Shown here one piece after another: positions 53,822 to 62,111 of a stretch of 64,000 nucleotides of DNA (position 1 is the stretch's first letter; the number at the start of each line of letters is the position of its first letter). Both the position numbers and the translations under genes were made by a program. The notes below the pieces were generated by a model. It ran no database searches, had not been told where the DNA came from, and saw nothing but the letters and a program-made list of their open reading frames with translations. This stretch comes from an uncultured Eubacteriales bacterium. Lineage in GTDB: Bacteria; Bacillota; Clostridia; Peptostreptococcales; Anaerovoracaceae. The stretch covers positions 1-64,000 of the forward strand of contig CASDYG010000005.1 of assembly GCA_949285555.1 (NCBI GenBank), written 5' to 3'.

Positions 53822-54430
53822 ATGAAGGTTGAAGTTGATAAAGATATATTAGAGTTCTTAAAAGCAATTTATTTTGGTGATTTTTCGGATCCAATGAAAG
53901 CCGCTAGTAGTAGAGCCTATAGAGACATGAATCGTACCATCAGATTTAATTCTTTGCCTTCAAATATAAGAATGAATTTAAGAGAAGACGTTACTGCAAT
54001 ATTTGAGAGAGAAATTCCTTTGTTAATAAGTGAAGGTGTAAAAAGACAAGAAGATTTTGATGATTGGCATTTTAATATTTGTTGTGCTATCAGAAAACTA
54101 TATAGGGAGAAAGGTGTTGCATTGACTTTTGGGCAAGCACAAAAGTGGGTTAATATGACACTGAAATACCTGTATATGCTGGAAAAATATTCTTTTGAAG
54201 AAATCTTTAGTTATTTACATATTCCATTAGATAACTATATCTATCATGATGAGACAGGAACAATTACAGCAAGCGTGAGAAATCATCCTCCTTTGGTCTT
54301 TGAAAATCATGGACAAGACTTAAGGTTTAAAGGACCGGTGGATGTGAGTAATACCTTAGCTGCAAGTCTTGGAACAGGAGGAAATAATCAGCCTTCCTCG
54401 AGAAGAGGCTTTACAGTATGTAAAGGATAG
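53822..54430 (+). pseudogene. Chimera: hypothetical mobile-element protein fused in frame to a methyltransferase segment
   Basis: Codons 1-about 150 (VDKDILEFLKAIYFGDFSDP, SRAYRDMNRTIRF, FDDWHFNICCAIRKLYREKG, KWVNMTLKYLYMLEKYSF) form a helical protein seen in clostridial mobile elements, without known function. From about codon 152 the frame becomes a phage C5-cytosine methyltransferase interior: PPLVFENHGQDLRFKGP and VSNTLAASLGTGGNNQP. The last dozen codons read thrS DNA in the wrong frame before a stop. So it is a deletion fusion, cut at its 3' end by the inner insertion. Confidence 0.7.
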
Positions 54431-55886
54431 AAATGAGGACTACAAGGTTGAGCTGATCAATGGCCTGCCTGAGGATGCAACTATTTCCTTTTATAAGCAG
54501 GGGAAATTTGTTGACCTTTGTGCTGGACCTCATATGGATTCTACAGGTCAGATTAAGGCTATTAAGCTAACTAATGTGGCTGGTGCCTATTGGCGTGGTG
54601 ATGTAAAGAACAAAATGCTTCAGAGAGTATATGGTACCTCCTTCCCAAGTCAGGCTGAGCTAGATGAGTATTTGGCTAAGATTGAGGAGGCAAAGAAGAG
54701 GGACCATAGAAAAATTGGTAAGGAAATGGATCTCTTCACAATTATGGAGAAGGGCCCTGGATTTCCTTTCTTCATGCCTAAGGGTATGATATTGAGAAAT
54801 GAGCTAGAAAAATTCTGGAGAGAGGAGCATTACAAAAGAGGTTATCAGGAGATTAGAACCCCATTGATTCTCAACGAGCAGCTCTGGAAGACCTCCGGCC
54901 ATTGGGATCACTATAAGGACAATATGTATTTTACGGAAATCGATGAAACTCCTTTTGCCATTAAGCCTATGAACTGTTCTGGTGCCATGCTTTCCTACAA
55001 GAGGACCATGCACTCCTACAAGGATTTGCCAATTCGCCTAGGAGAAATGGGTCAGGTTCATAGACATGAGCTTTCTGGTGCTTTACATGGACTTATGAGG
55101 GTTAGAACCTTTACACAGGATGATGCTCACATTTTCATGCTGCCTGAGCAAGTTACTGATGAAATTGTAGTAGTGGCAAAGTTCATTGACTACGTATATA
55201 AGAAATTTGATTTCAAATACCATGTAGAGCTTTCTACTAGACCGGAGGATTCTATGGGAAGTGATGAGGATTGGGAATTGGCTGAAAATGCTCTCAAGGA
55301 GGCTATGGCACAGCTAGATGTACCTTATGTAGTCAATGAGGGAGATGGAGCCTTTTATGGACCAAAGCTAGACTTCCATCTTGAGGATTCCCTAGGAAGA
55401 ACCTGGCAGTGTGGAACTATTCAGCTAGACATGCAAATGCCACAGCGCTTTGACCTTACATATGTAGGCTCTGACAACCAGAAGCATAGACCTATTATTA
55501 TTCACAGGGTAATCTTCGGTTCCATTGAAAGATTCATCGGAATTTTGACGGAGCACTTTGCCGGCAAGTTCCCTCTATGGCTTGCCCCTGTTCAGGTAAA
55601 GCTTCTCACTGTGGCTCCAGCCTTTGAGGAGTACGCCAAAGCTCTGAGAGACAAACTTCAGGCTGAGGGTCTTAGGGTTGAGCTTGACATTAGAAATGAA
55701 AAGATAGGCTATAAGCTTAGAGAGGCTAGAAATGAAAGGGTTTCCTATATTGGCGTCATTGGCGAAAGAGAAATGGAAGGAAACAGCCTTTCTGTTAGGT
55801 CTAATAAAAGAGGGGATTTAGGCGAAATAAAGGTAGATGAATTCATTGCTAACCTAAAAGAGGAAATTGCTGAAAAGAGAGTTTAG
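54391..55886 (+). pseudogene. thrS: 5'-truncated threonyl-tRNA synthetase
   Basis: The frame encodes about 498 residues of ThrRS: the second half of the editing domain (REEALQYVKDRNEDYK, FVDLCAGPHMDSTG, VAGAYWRGD), the class II catalytic core (motif 2 region VHRHELSGALHGLMRVR, motif 3 FGSIERFIGILTEH) and the anticodon domain. Missing are about 135-140 N-terminal residues: the TGS domain and the HxxxH half of the editing site. There is no ATG or ribosome site at the junction; only a TTG at 54369 from the methyltransferase side is in frame. Probably non-functional or a catalytic-only variant. Confidence 0.85.
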
Positions 55887-55905
55887 AAGCCTTTAAGGAG
55901 AAAAT

Positions 55906-56880
55906 ATGAAAAAAAGCTTTTTGAGAAGGAATAAGGGAATTGTCATTTTCCTTGCCATACTTCTTGTATTTGTAATTGCCATCTTTAGCTTTTTGCCAAG
56001 AGAAAACTACGGTAAGAATGGAAGCTATGTGGCAGTTCTTAAGATAGAGGGCACAATTAGTGAAGCTTCTGAAGGCTTAAGCTTTTCCCAAAATGGATAT
56101 GATGAAGAATTTATCATGAACACCATTAAGAAGCTGGAAAAGGACAGTAGCAATAGGGGTATTTTGCTTTACATTAACTCCCCTGGAGGCAGTGTATCGG
56201 CCAGCGATAGTCTTTATTTGAGGCTAATGGATTATAAAAGGAAGACTAATAGACCTGTCTATGCCTATTTTTATAATATGGCTGCTTCTGGTGGCTATTA
56301 TGTGGCCTGTGCCGCCGATGAAATTTTTTCTGATAGAAATGCTTGGACTGGCTCTATAGGAGTGACTCTAGGTGATATTTACAATGCCAGCGAGCTTTTA
56401 AATAAGATTGGCATTAAGGCGGTAAATATTTCATCGGGTCCTAATAAGGCCATGGGCTCTATGACTCAGCCTATGACGCCGGAGCAGGAGGAAATTTTCC
56501 GCGGCTTGGTAGAGGATGCCTATGGTCAGTTCCTAGGTATTGTATCTGAAGCAAGAGGTATATCAGTGGAAACTCTAAGGCCTATTGCTGATGGCCGAGT
56601 ATATACGGCAAATCAGGGTAAGGCTCTAGGTCTTGTAGATGAAATAACAACCTTAGATGGTGCTAAGGCAAAAATCCGCCAGGAAGGGAAGGAAAGCCTA
56701 AACTTTGTAGAAATTACAAAGCCAAAATCTGTAGGTCTTCTTGACAGCTATTTACTAGGTGGAAATAGCAGCTCTCAGAATAGAGAGGCCAAGATGGATA
56801 AGGCTCTTGATTTAGCCCTTAAAACTCTGGGTGATGGATCTCAGGCTAAGATTTCTTATATGTCTCCAATTACAAAATAG
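55906..56880 (+). CDS. sppA: Signal peptide peptidase SppA (S49)
   Basis: 324 aa. An N-terminal signal anchor (residues 10-28) is followed by the S49 domain with SPGGSVSASDSLY, the catalytic Ser in MAASGGYYVACAAD and the general-base Lys in SSGPNKAMGS. It degrades cleaved signal peptides in the membrane. It follows the thrS fragment after 19 bp with a ribosome site AAGGAG, suggesting that the donor genome has thrS-sppA adjacent. Intact and possibly expressed from readthrough. Confidence 0.93.
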   Translation: MKKSFLRRNKGIVIFLAILLVFVIAIFSFLPRENYGKNGSYVAVLKIEGTISEASEGLSFSQNGYDEEFIMNTIKKLEKDSSNRGILLYINSPGGSVSASDSLYLRLMDYKRKTNRPVYAYFYNMAASGGYYVACAADEIFSDRNAWTGSIGVTLGDIYNASELLNKIGIKAVNISSGPNKAMGSMTQPMTPEQEEIFRGLVEDAYGQFLGIVSEARGISVETLRPIADGRVYTANQGKALGLVDEITTLDGAKAKIRQEGKESLNFVEITKPKSVGLLDSYLLGGNSSSQNREAKMDKALDLALKTLGDGSQAKISYMSPITK

Positions 56881-56885
56881 TATTT

Positions 56886-56916
56886 AGCCTCGGGGCAAAG
56901 GCCTTGAGGCTTTTTA
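56886..56916 (+). terminator. Terminator of sppA
   Basis: Stem AGCCTC / GAGGCT with a 14-nt loop and TTTTTATT. It is followed by a tandem repeat of a 19-bp-like unit (AACTAAGAGCTA, twice within 56923-56958). Confidence 0.75.
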
Positions 56917-57009
56917 TTATGTCCGAACTAAGAGCTAGGGGATAAGAACTAAGAGCTAAGGGCGATAATCAAGATTTGAGGTTTTTTGAAATTTTTTGAA
57001 GAAAAACCG

Positions 57010-57038
57010 TTGATTTACTCATAGGCTTATTATATAAT
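57010..57038 (+). promoter_or_regulatory. Promoter of the CPBP protease gene
   Basis: TTGATT (57010-57015), 17-nt spacer, TATAAT (57033-57038), then a short palindrome GCTTCAG/CTGAAGC (57045-57060) in the leader before AGGAGG and the ATG. Confidence 0.65.
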
Positions 57039-57081
57039 GAAAATGCTTCAGTCCTGAAGCGAATATATTTAGGAGGTTTTT

Positions 57082-57924
57082 ATGCTTGAGAGACGAGAAG
57101 GAAGGGTTGTAGTAAGCCTATGGCTAAATACCTTGCTTTTTGTAGCTGTCGTAAGGCTAATTAATCACTTTTCCTTAATACGTGATGACGGATTAGGACT
57201 TTTGGTCACCACCTTTGTCGCTCTATGTCCCCTACTATTTTGGGGAAGAGGCCTTAAGGCCTATAAGGAAGATATAAAGGATATTAGTCGCTTTGGATTT
57301 TTTACTGTAGTATTTCTATTTTGTGTAGGTATATGCTTCAACTTCATCGGTACCATTTCAACTGTACCTCTTGAAGGCCTACTGAATCAAGTAGGATATA
57401 CTGCCAAGGAAAGCCTAGTTCAAAACAAAATTAATGAGGGTACCATTACCTTTATTATATACAGCTGTATTTTAGGGCCTATATTTGAGGAAGTGGTTTA
57501 TAGAGGAGGATTGCAGACCCTTCTTGCTCCTTATGGAAAGAAAAGAGCCATACTCATTTCCGCCCTCATATTTGGCTTCATGCACCATGACCTATATCAG
57601 GCCATTGCAGCAGCAGCTCTGGGTATAGTTTTTGCCTATGGAAGAGATAGATATGGTCTCCTATTTGCCATTATACTTCACATTTGCAACAACACTTTTG
57701 TCACCCTAGTTGCTCACTTTAAGCCAATAGGCTTTGCCGTACCAGCCTTTGCAGTCATAGGACTAATCATTTTCATAGTGGCTCTCATTAAAAAGAGAGT
57801 CTACCTATCAGAAAGATTCCAAAGAATAGGAAAGATGCCTTACTACATATTGCTGCCTATATTAGGACTTTTTGCTTATGAGGTTATATATACCTTGGTG
57901 GAAAGCATCCATAGGCTCGGCTAA
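57082..57924 (+). CDS. CPBP family intramembrane glutamic endopeptidase
   Basis: 280 aa, about eight helices. The Abi/CPBP motifs are EEVVYRGG (EExxxR), FGFMHHDLY (FxxxH) and HICNNTFVTL (HxxxN). Bacterial relatives act in bacteriocin immunity or peptide maturation; the substrate here is unknown. It has its own promoter and terminator and is part of the inner captured segment. Confidence 0.9.
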   Translation: MLERREGRVVVSLWLNTLLFVAVVRLINHFSLIRDDGLGLLVTTFVALCPLLFWGRGLKAYKEDIKDISRFGFFTVVFLFCVGICFNFIGTISTVPLEGLLNQVGYTAKESLVQNKINEGTITFIIYSCILGPIFEEVVYRGGLQTLLAPYGKKRAILISALIFGFMHHDLYQAIAAAALGIVFAYGRDRYGLLFAIILHICNNTFVTLVAHFKPIGFAVPAFAVIGLIIFIVALIKKRVYLSERFQRIGKMPYYILLPILGLFAYEVIYTLVESIHRLG

Positions 57925-57934
57925 GCTAGGTGTA

Positions 57935-57959
57935 AAGCCTCCCCCAGGGAGGCTTTTTT
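57935..57959 (+). terminator. Terminator of the CPBP protease gene
   Basis: AAGCCTCCC / GGGAGGCTT with a 3-nt loop and TTTTTT. Confidence 0.85.
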
Positions 57960-58029
57960 ATTGGGGGAATTGTACTGATTATAGCCAAGGCAATAGGTCT
58001 ATTCCCCTGTAAAATCCATTTGTTAAAGG

Positions 58030-58050
58030 TGTCAAGAAAATTCCTTGACA
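58030..58050. repeat. Inverted repeat at the inner insertion junction
   Basis: TGTCAAG (58030-58036) and CTTGACA (58044-58050) flank a 7-nt spacer. It lies where the methyltransferase frame resumes, so it may be a recombination site, or merely a small hairpin. Confidence 0.4.
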
Positions 58051-58662
58051 GCCCATAAAAATCTGAGAGCTAATGTCTATGAAACGGATGTTTCAAGAAC
58101 CATTAACACAGGTCAAAATTCACCGGATGCTAATCAAGGAGGCATTGCTGTTGTTTACTGTGATAAAACAGCAGGAACGCTTTGTGCGATGGATGGACCA
58201 AAGAGGGTTCATAGTGATATGGCATCACAAAGAAAACTCATCGTAGAAAAAGAAATTTATGCGACAAGCAAAAATTCACACCATACCTGTGCGAGCAAAG
58301 ATGTAGCAAATACACTGGTGGCAAGTGACTATAAGGATCCACCTTGCGTTGGAAGAGAAAAGCTAGTCAGAAGATTAACGCCAAAAGAATGTGCAAGACT
58401 ACAAGGTTTTCCGGATGGTTGGTGTGACCATTTAGAAACAAAAAATCCAAGTGATGAAGAACTTAAATTTTGGGTGGATGTCTTTGAAACTTATCGAGAA
58501 AACGTCACAAAAGCAAAAAAGCCAAAGAGCGAAAAAGAAATCAGAAAGTGGCTATCAAATCCTCATAGGGATTCTTCGGAGTATAAGATGTGGGGAAATG
58601 GCGTGGCACTTCCTTGTGTGGTTTATGTCTTAAGTAAGGTTCAAGTTAAAAGATGGCAATGA
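58045..58662 (+). pseudogene. C-terminal part of a phage-type C5-cytosine methyltransferase
   Basis: Reads KNLRANVYETDVSRTINTG, SPDANQGGIAVV, ASKDVANTLVASDYKDPP, then LVRRLTPKECARLQGFPDGW and the end motif MWGNGVALPCVVYVLS. These are motif IX and X regions of phage and ICE Dcm-type enzymes. Motifs I-IV with the catalytic Cys are not in the window, so no active enzyme is encoded. The start is a TTG of no significance. The matching upstream piece is at 54270-54396. Confidence 0.85.
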
Positions 58663-58834
58663 GGAAATAAAAGAATATCTTGAGAAAAAACGTGGTACTC
58701 CTTGGACTAAAGAAAGACTTGAAAAGCAAATTCCACAAATGCGTGAATACTGGAAAAATGAGGAGCACAGAAAAGAAGCAAGCGAGAGAATGAAGATAAT
58801 AAGGAGTGAGAAAGAATGGCCAACAAGAAAGTAA
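58634..58834 (+). pseudogene. Short frame between methyltransferase and recombinase, possible gene remnant
   Basis: A 66-codon frame free of stops reads KEYLEKKRGTPWTKERLEKQ, MREYWKNEEHRKEASERM. The composition is protein-like and it overlaps both neighbours in other frames, as small genes in mobile elements do. No good start codon. Not recognised. Confidence 0.3.
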
Positions 58835-59259
58835 CCACAATACCTGCAACCATTAGTAAATTTAATCTGGCTCCTATAAATGAGGTAAAAAAGCGAAGAG
58901 TTGCAGGATATGCCAGAGTATCGACAGATAGTGAAGAACAGCAAACATCCTACGAAGCACAGCTTGATTACTATACAAACTACATCAAAAGTAGAGAGGA
59001 TTGGGAGTTCGTAGAGGTCTATACAGACGAAGGAATATCAGCTACAAACACCAAAAAGCGTGATGGTTTTAAGCGAATGGTAAAAGATGCTCTTGATGGA
59101 AAGATAGAAGATTTTATAAAAGAACTTGAAAAACAAGAACTACAGACAGATTTTGATAAAAATGTATGGCTTAGTATGGTTGATTTCCTTACGGTTCATC
59201 ATGATGGAAAGGTTGAATTTACATTTATTGATGGCAGTCAGATAGAATTGAATAGGTAA
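58816..59259 (+). pseudogene. Serine recombinase with large internal deletion
   Basis: 147 codons. The N-terminal half is a resolvase domain with the catalytic Ser in RVAGYARVSTDSEEQQTSYEAQ (motif shortened: YARVSTD) and DEGISATNTKKRDGFKRMV, and breaks off at DALDGKI. It continues in frame with KELEKQELQTDFDKNVWLS and FTFIDGSQIELNR, the extreme C-terminus of large serine recombinases. About 380-400 residues between them, including most of the recombinase and zinc-ribbon DNA-binding domains, are missing. It cannot integrate DNA by itself. Confidence 0.8.
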
Positions 59260-59340
59260 AAAACAAAAAAGGCACTTCGATCAATTTATATTTTATGGGT
59301 TGTTTGAAATTTGATAGTTTTGTTTAATAAATGAACTTTG

Positions 59341-59364
59341 GACGGTAGCGATACCGTCTTTTTT
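59341..59364 (+). terminator. Terminator after the recombinase remnant
   Basis: GACGGTA GCGA TACCGTC followed by TTTTTT. Confidence 0.85.
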
Positions 59365-59433
59365 ATGTCCAAAATAAAAAGTTTCAGAGTATCGAGAAAT
59401 AGTTTCAGAGTACAAAGGAAAAGTTTAATTGTA

Positions 59434-59646
59434 TCAAAGACAGTAAGAAACTAGATCCAGCTTATCATACGGGGGATCTATCCATATGACGAAAATGGAC
59501 CCTCCAACTCCACCTTTTTTAAGTCGCTCTAAATGATGTGTGTTAAGCACATTTCTTTCCCCATTTAATCTTCTTATAGTAACGTCCGAAAAAATATCTG
59601 AATGGCCGTCAAAAACTGTCATATTAATATTTTCCACTATTATCAC
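59434..59646 (-). pseudogene. N-terminal part of the split M19 dipeptidase
   Basis: Reads MTVFDGHSDIFSDVTIRRL, NTHHLERLKKGGVGGSIFV and IWIDPPYDK, then foreign codons. FDGHSDI holds the His and Asp zinc ligands missing from the 52518-53357 part. Native sequence spans about 59463 to 59622 (ATG at 59622; a GTG at 59646 is in frame upstream). The rest of the enzyme is 6.1 kb away on the same strand. Confidence 0.85.
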
Positions 59647-59722
59647 CCCAAAGACCTATTGTTATTTTTATCTCTTAAGCAAACATCAACAATTAAAGGT
59701 ATTTTAAAAATGTCGCTAATAT

Positions 59723-59801
59723 AAAAGCACCCTTGCAAATGAGCTTTCACTTTTCGTTAGTATCTCTTACGATTTTTGAAAGCTTTTTTGCTTAGGTGCT
59801 A
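59723..59801 (-). terminator. Long imperfect hairpin downstream of ptb
   Basis: Outer arms AGCACC / GGTGCT and inner arms AGCTTTC / GAAAGCT enclose a small CGTTAGTATCTCTTACG hairpin. On the minus strand the 3' side ends GGGTGCTTTTATATT. It probably terminates ptb, but its size and regular pairing are unusual. Confidence 0.55.
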
Positions 59802-59808
59802 ATACATT

Positions 59809-60708
59809 TTATTGAAGCATCAGAGTACACAGCACAAGTGAGTAGTACTTTTCCTCAAAGCTGGCACTTCTTGAATTTAGAGAGATTGGACAAATTGCTC
59901 CTAATATGCAACCTGCATACTTCGCTCCAGCTACTGCTACAAGTGCCTTAGCAAGTACATTTCCACATGCTATATCATGAGTCAGAAGTATATCGGCATC
60001 ACCTTGAATTTCACCCTTATAGCCTTTTATTTTGCTAGCCTCTGGTATGAGGGCTAAGTCAATGGCCATCGGACCTTCGACTATAGCAGAGCCGAACTCT
60101 CCATTTTTTCCATCTTGCGTTAGCTTGTCTGCATCAATAGTTTCAGGCATCTTCGGATTTACCACCTCAACCGCACAAAGACCTGCTACCTTAGGAGAGC
60201 TTATACCCAGCTTATCATATATTTGCATAGCATTTTTTATAATTGCCTTTTTCTGCTCGTAATCTGGTTTTATAAGCATTACTCCGTCAGTAACTCCAAG
60301 AAGACGATCACAATTAGGTGCATCTATTAAAGCAACATGGGACATTGGCTTTCCTAGTCCAATACCTCTATCCTTATTTACTACCTCTCTAAGAAGCGTA
60401 GATGTTTGCATGATACCTTTTAGAATAAAATCTGCTTTCTTTTCCTTAACAGCTCTAACAGCCCACTGTGCAGCCATCATATCGTCTTCACAATGAGTGA
60501 TTAGACTTGGATCTATCTCTACTCCTAACGCCTTTCCCTTTTCTAAAATATCATGCTTTCGTCCAAATAAAAGGTAGTCTAAAATCCCTTTCTTATTAGC
60601 ATGCAGTACGGCTTCTAATGTATGTTCATCGTGAGCACAGGCTACTGCTACCACCTTCTTGCTACCTTTTAGAACTACCTCTTCCATCTCTTTAAAGCTT
60701 CTAATCAT
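59809..60708 (-). CDS. ptb: Phosphate butyryltransferase / phosphotransacylase
   Basis: 299 aa. Converts butyryl-CoA and phosphate to butyryl phosphate. PTA/PTB-fold features: FILKGIMQTSTLLREVVN, PMSHVALIDAPN, EGPMAIDLALIPEASKIKG, ADILLTHDIACGNVLAKAL. Length equals Ptb rather than acetate-specific Pta. The ATG at 60708 is preceded by GGAAGGAG; the frame extends upstream without a site. No butyrate kinase gene is adjacent. With the CoA-transferase at 36580 it suggests two possible routes from acyl-CoA to acid. Confidence 0.9.
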   Translation of the reverse strand: MIRSFKEMEEVVLKGSKKVVAVACAHDEHTLEAVLHANKKGILDYLLFGRKHDILEKGKALGVEIDPSLITHCEDDMMAAQWAVRAVKEKKADFILKGIMQTSTLLREVVNKDRGIGLGKPMSHVALIDAPNCDRLLGVTDGVMLIKPDYEQKKAIIKNAMQIYDKLGISSPKVAGLCAVEVVNPKMPETIDADKLTQDGKNGEFGSAIVEGPMAIDLALIPEASKIKGYKGEIQGDADILLTHDIACGNVLAKALVAVAGAKYAGCILGAICPISLNSRSASFEEKYYSLVLCTLMLQ

Positions 60709-60820
60709 ATAATTCTCCTTCCCAGCAAAGGCAAATGGAGCATGATATTGCTCAAAAGTCTTTGCCAGTATATTTAACACTCTTATAGATATATTATACC
60801 ACAATCTAAATTGCATTAAC

Positions 60821-60849
60821 AAAAATAGACCCTTTCGGGCCTATTTTTT
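60821..60849 (-). terminator. Terminator of the fprA operon
   Basis: AAAAATAGACCC / GGGCCTATTTTTT with a TTTC loop; T-rich on the minus strand. Confidence 0.8.
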
Positions 60850-60899
60850 AGAGGTTAAAGTTCAAATAGTTTTAATCGCTTTGTTGTATCAAGTGTAGC

Positions 60900-62111
60900 C
60901 TAGAAATAGCTCTGACTCATAGATTCAATAATACTGTCAGCTAGGTTCTCAAGCTCTCTTTCAGTAGAAGTATTCAGAGACGAAAGTACGGAAACCTGTT
61001 CATTTAAAACAGTCATCTGCTTCATTTCATCAAGTCTTTCTTCCATCTTAGTAGCTGCCTGTGGTGCCCATGAACCATTTTCAACAACAGCTACAACCCT
61101 CTTTTGAACATTCAAAGCCTTCATATCATCCAAGAATGTCTTCATAGGTGGGAATAGGTCAAGATTGTATGTCACTGAGCAAAGAGCAATGTGACTGTAC
61201 TTAAATACATCACTTATGAGGTAAGATACATGTGTCTTTGAAACGTCGTACATGCGTACATTAGTGAATCCCTTTTCACAGAGCATGCTCGCTAGTTTCT
61301 GTGCAGTTGCTTCTGTATTACCATACATGGAAGCATATACGATTAGCACACCCTGCTCCTCTGGCTTGTATGTTGCCCAGTGTACGTATTTGTCAATGAT
61401 ATATCCAAGATCCTTTCTCCATACTAGTCCATGAAGCGGGCATAGCATCTTGATATCCACTGTCTGTGCCTTCTTGAGAAGATTCATTACCTGTGGTCCA
61501 TACTTACCTACGATATTGGTGTAATATCTTCTTGCTTCATCAAGCCAATCTCTATCAAAATTAACTTCATCAGCAAATAGCTTACCGTCGATAGACTTAA
61601 ATGAACCAAAAGCGTCAGCGCAGAATAGAACGCCATTAGTGGTATCTAGTGTAACCATTGCCTCTGGCCAATGCACCATTGGAGCATTGATAAATACCAC
61701 CTCGTGTTTACCAAATTTCATTGTATCCCCAGCTTCTACCTGTATAAAATTATCATTTACAGGGAATTTAAACTGGTTCATCATAAGAAATGCTTTTTCT
61801 GTACTAACTACCTTTACCTCTGGATGACGAAGAATGATTTCCTCTATGGAAGCGCAGTGGTCTGGCTCCATATGGTTAATTACCATGTAGTCAAGCTTTC
61901 TTCCGTTTAGCACATATTCAACATTTTCCAGAAATTGCCTTCCTACAGTCCAGTCAGCAGTATCAAAAAGTACTGTCTTTTCATCTAGCAACACATATGC
62001 ATTATAGGATACTCCATCTTCTAGAGGATGAATATTTTCAAATAGATGTATTCTCTTGTCATTTGCACCTACCCAATATAGGTCATCTGTTACTTTTCTA
62101 ACGCAATGCAT
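60900..62111 (-). CDS. fprA: FprA-type flavodiiron protein (O2/NO reductase)
   Basis: 403 aa. An N-terminal metallo-beta-lactamase-like diiron domain with MINHMEPDHCASIEE (HxExDH motif) and HWPEAM is followed from about residue 255 by a flavodoxin domain (VLIVYASMYGNTEATAQKL). It reduces O2 to water or NO to N2O with electrons from rubredoxin. Its ATG overlaps the TAA of the upstream dehydrogenase fusion by 1 nt; that protein ends in a rubredoxin domain, a likely electron donor. Followed by a terminator. Confidence 0.95.
   Translation of the reverse strand: MHCVRKVTDDLYWVGANDKRIHLFENIHPLEDGVSYNAYVLLDEKTVLFDTADWTVGRQFLENVEYVLNGRKLDYMVINHMEPDHCASIEEIILRHPEVKVVSTEKAFLMMNQFKFPVNDNFIQVEAGDTMKFGKHEVVFINAPMVHWPEAMVTLDTTNGVLFCADAFGSFKSIDGKLFADEVNFDRDWLDEARRYYTNIVGKYGPQVMNLLKKAQTVDIKMLCPLHGLVWRKDLGYIIDKYVHWATYKPEEQGVLIVYASMYGNTEATAQKLASMLCEKGFTNVRMYDVSKTHVSYLISDVFKYSHIALCSVTYNLDLFPPMKTFLDDMKALNVQKRVVAVVENGSWAPQAATKMEERLDEMKQMTVLNEQVSVLSSLNTSTERELENLADSIIESMSQSYF

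Larger units (their letters stand above)
54393..58030. mobile_element. Inner inserted segment thrS'-sppA-CPBP inside the methyltransferase gene
   Basis: The methyltransferase frame stops at GGNNQP (54392-54396) and resumes with KNLRANVYETD at about 58050. The DNA between carries three chromosomal-type genes on the plus strand with their own terminators. It looks like a piece of a chromosome captured by the element, or an assembly join. A TGTCAAG...CTTGACA inverted repeat sits at the right junction. Confidence 0.65.
53330..59462. mobile_element. 6.1-kb nested insertion in the dipeptidase gene
   Basis: Bounded by the two halves of the dipeptidase gene. Contents: non-coding repeats, a chimeric hypothetical gene, pieces of a phage-type cytosine methyltransferase, an inner segment with thrS', sppA and a CPBP protease, and a serine-recombinase gene with an internal deletion. 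Left and right edges read GGA-TATGAC and GCT-TATCAT, sharing only TAT, so any target duplication is short or absent. The phage/ICE origin is inferred from methyltransferase and recombinase. Confidence 0.8.

Noticed and set aside
56923..56958. Tandem repeat of AACTAAGAGCTA after the sppA terminator
   Set aside because: Only two copies, no dyad or gene context; noted within the terminator entry but not treated as a regulatory element.
60709..60822. Longer N-terminus of Ptb
   Set aside because: GGAAGGAG precedes the ATG at 60708, and the extra residues do not fit the family.
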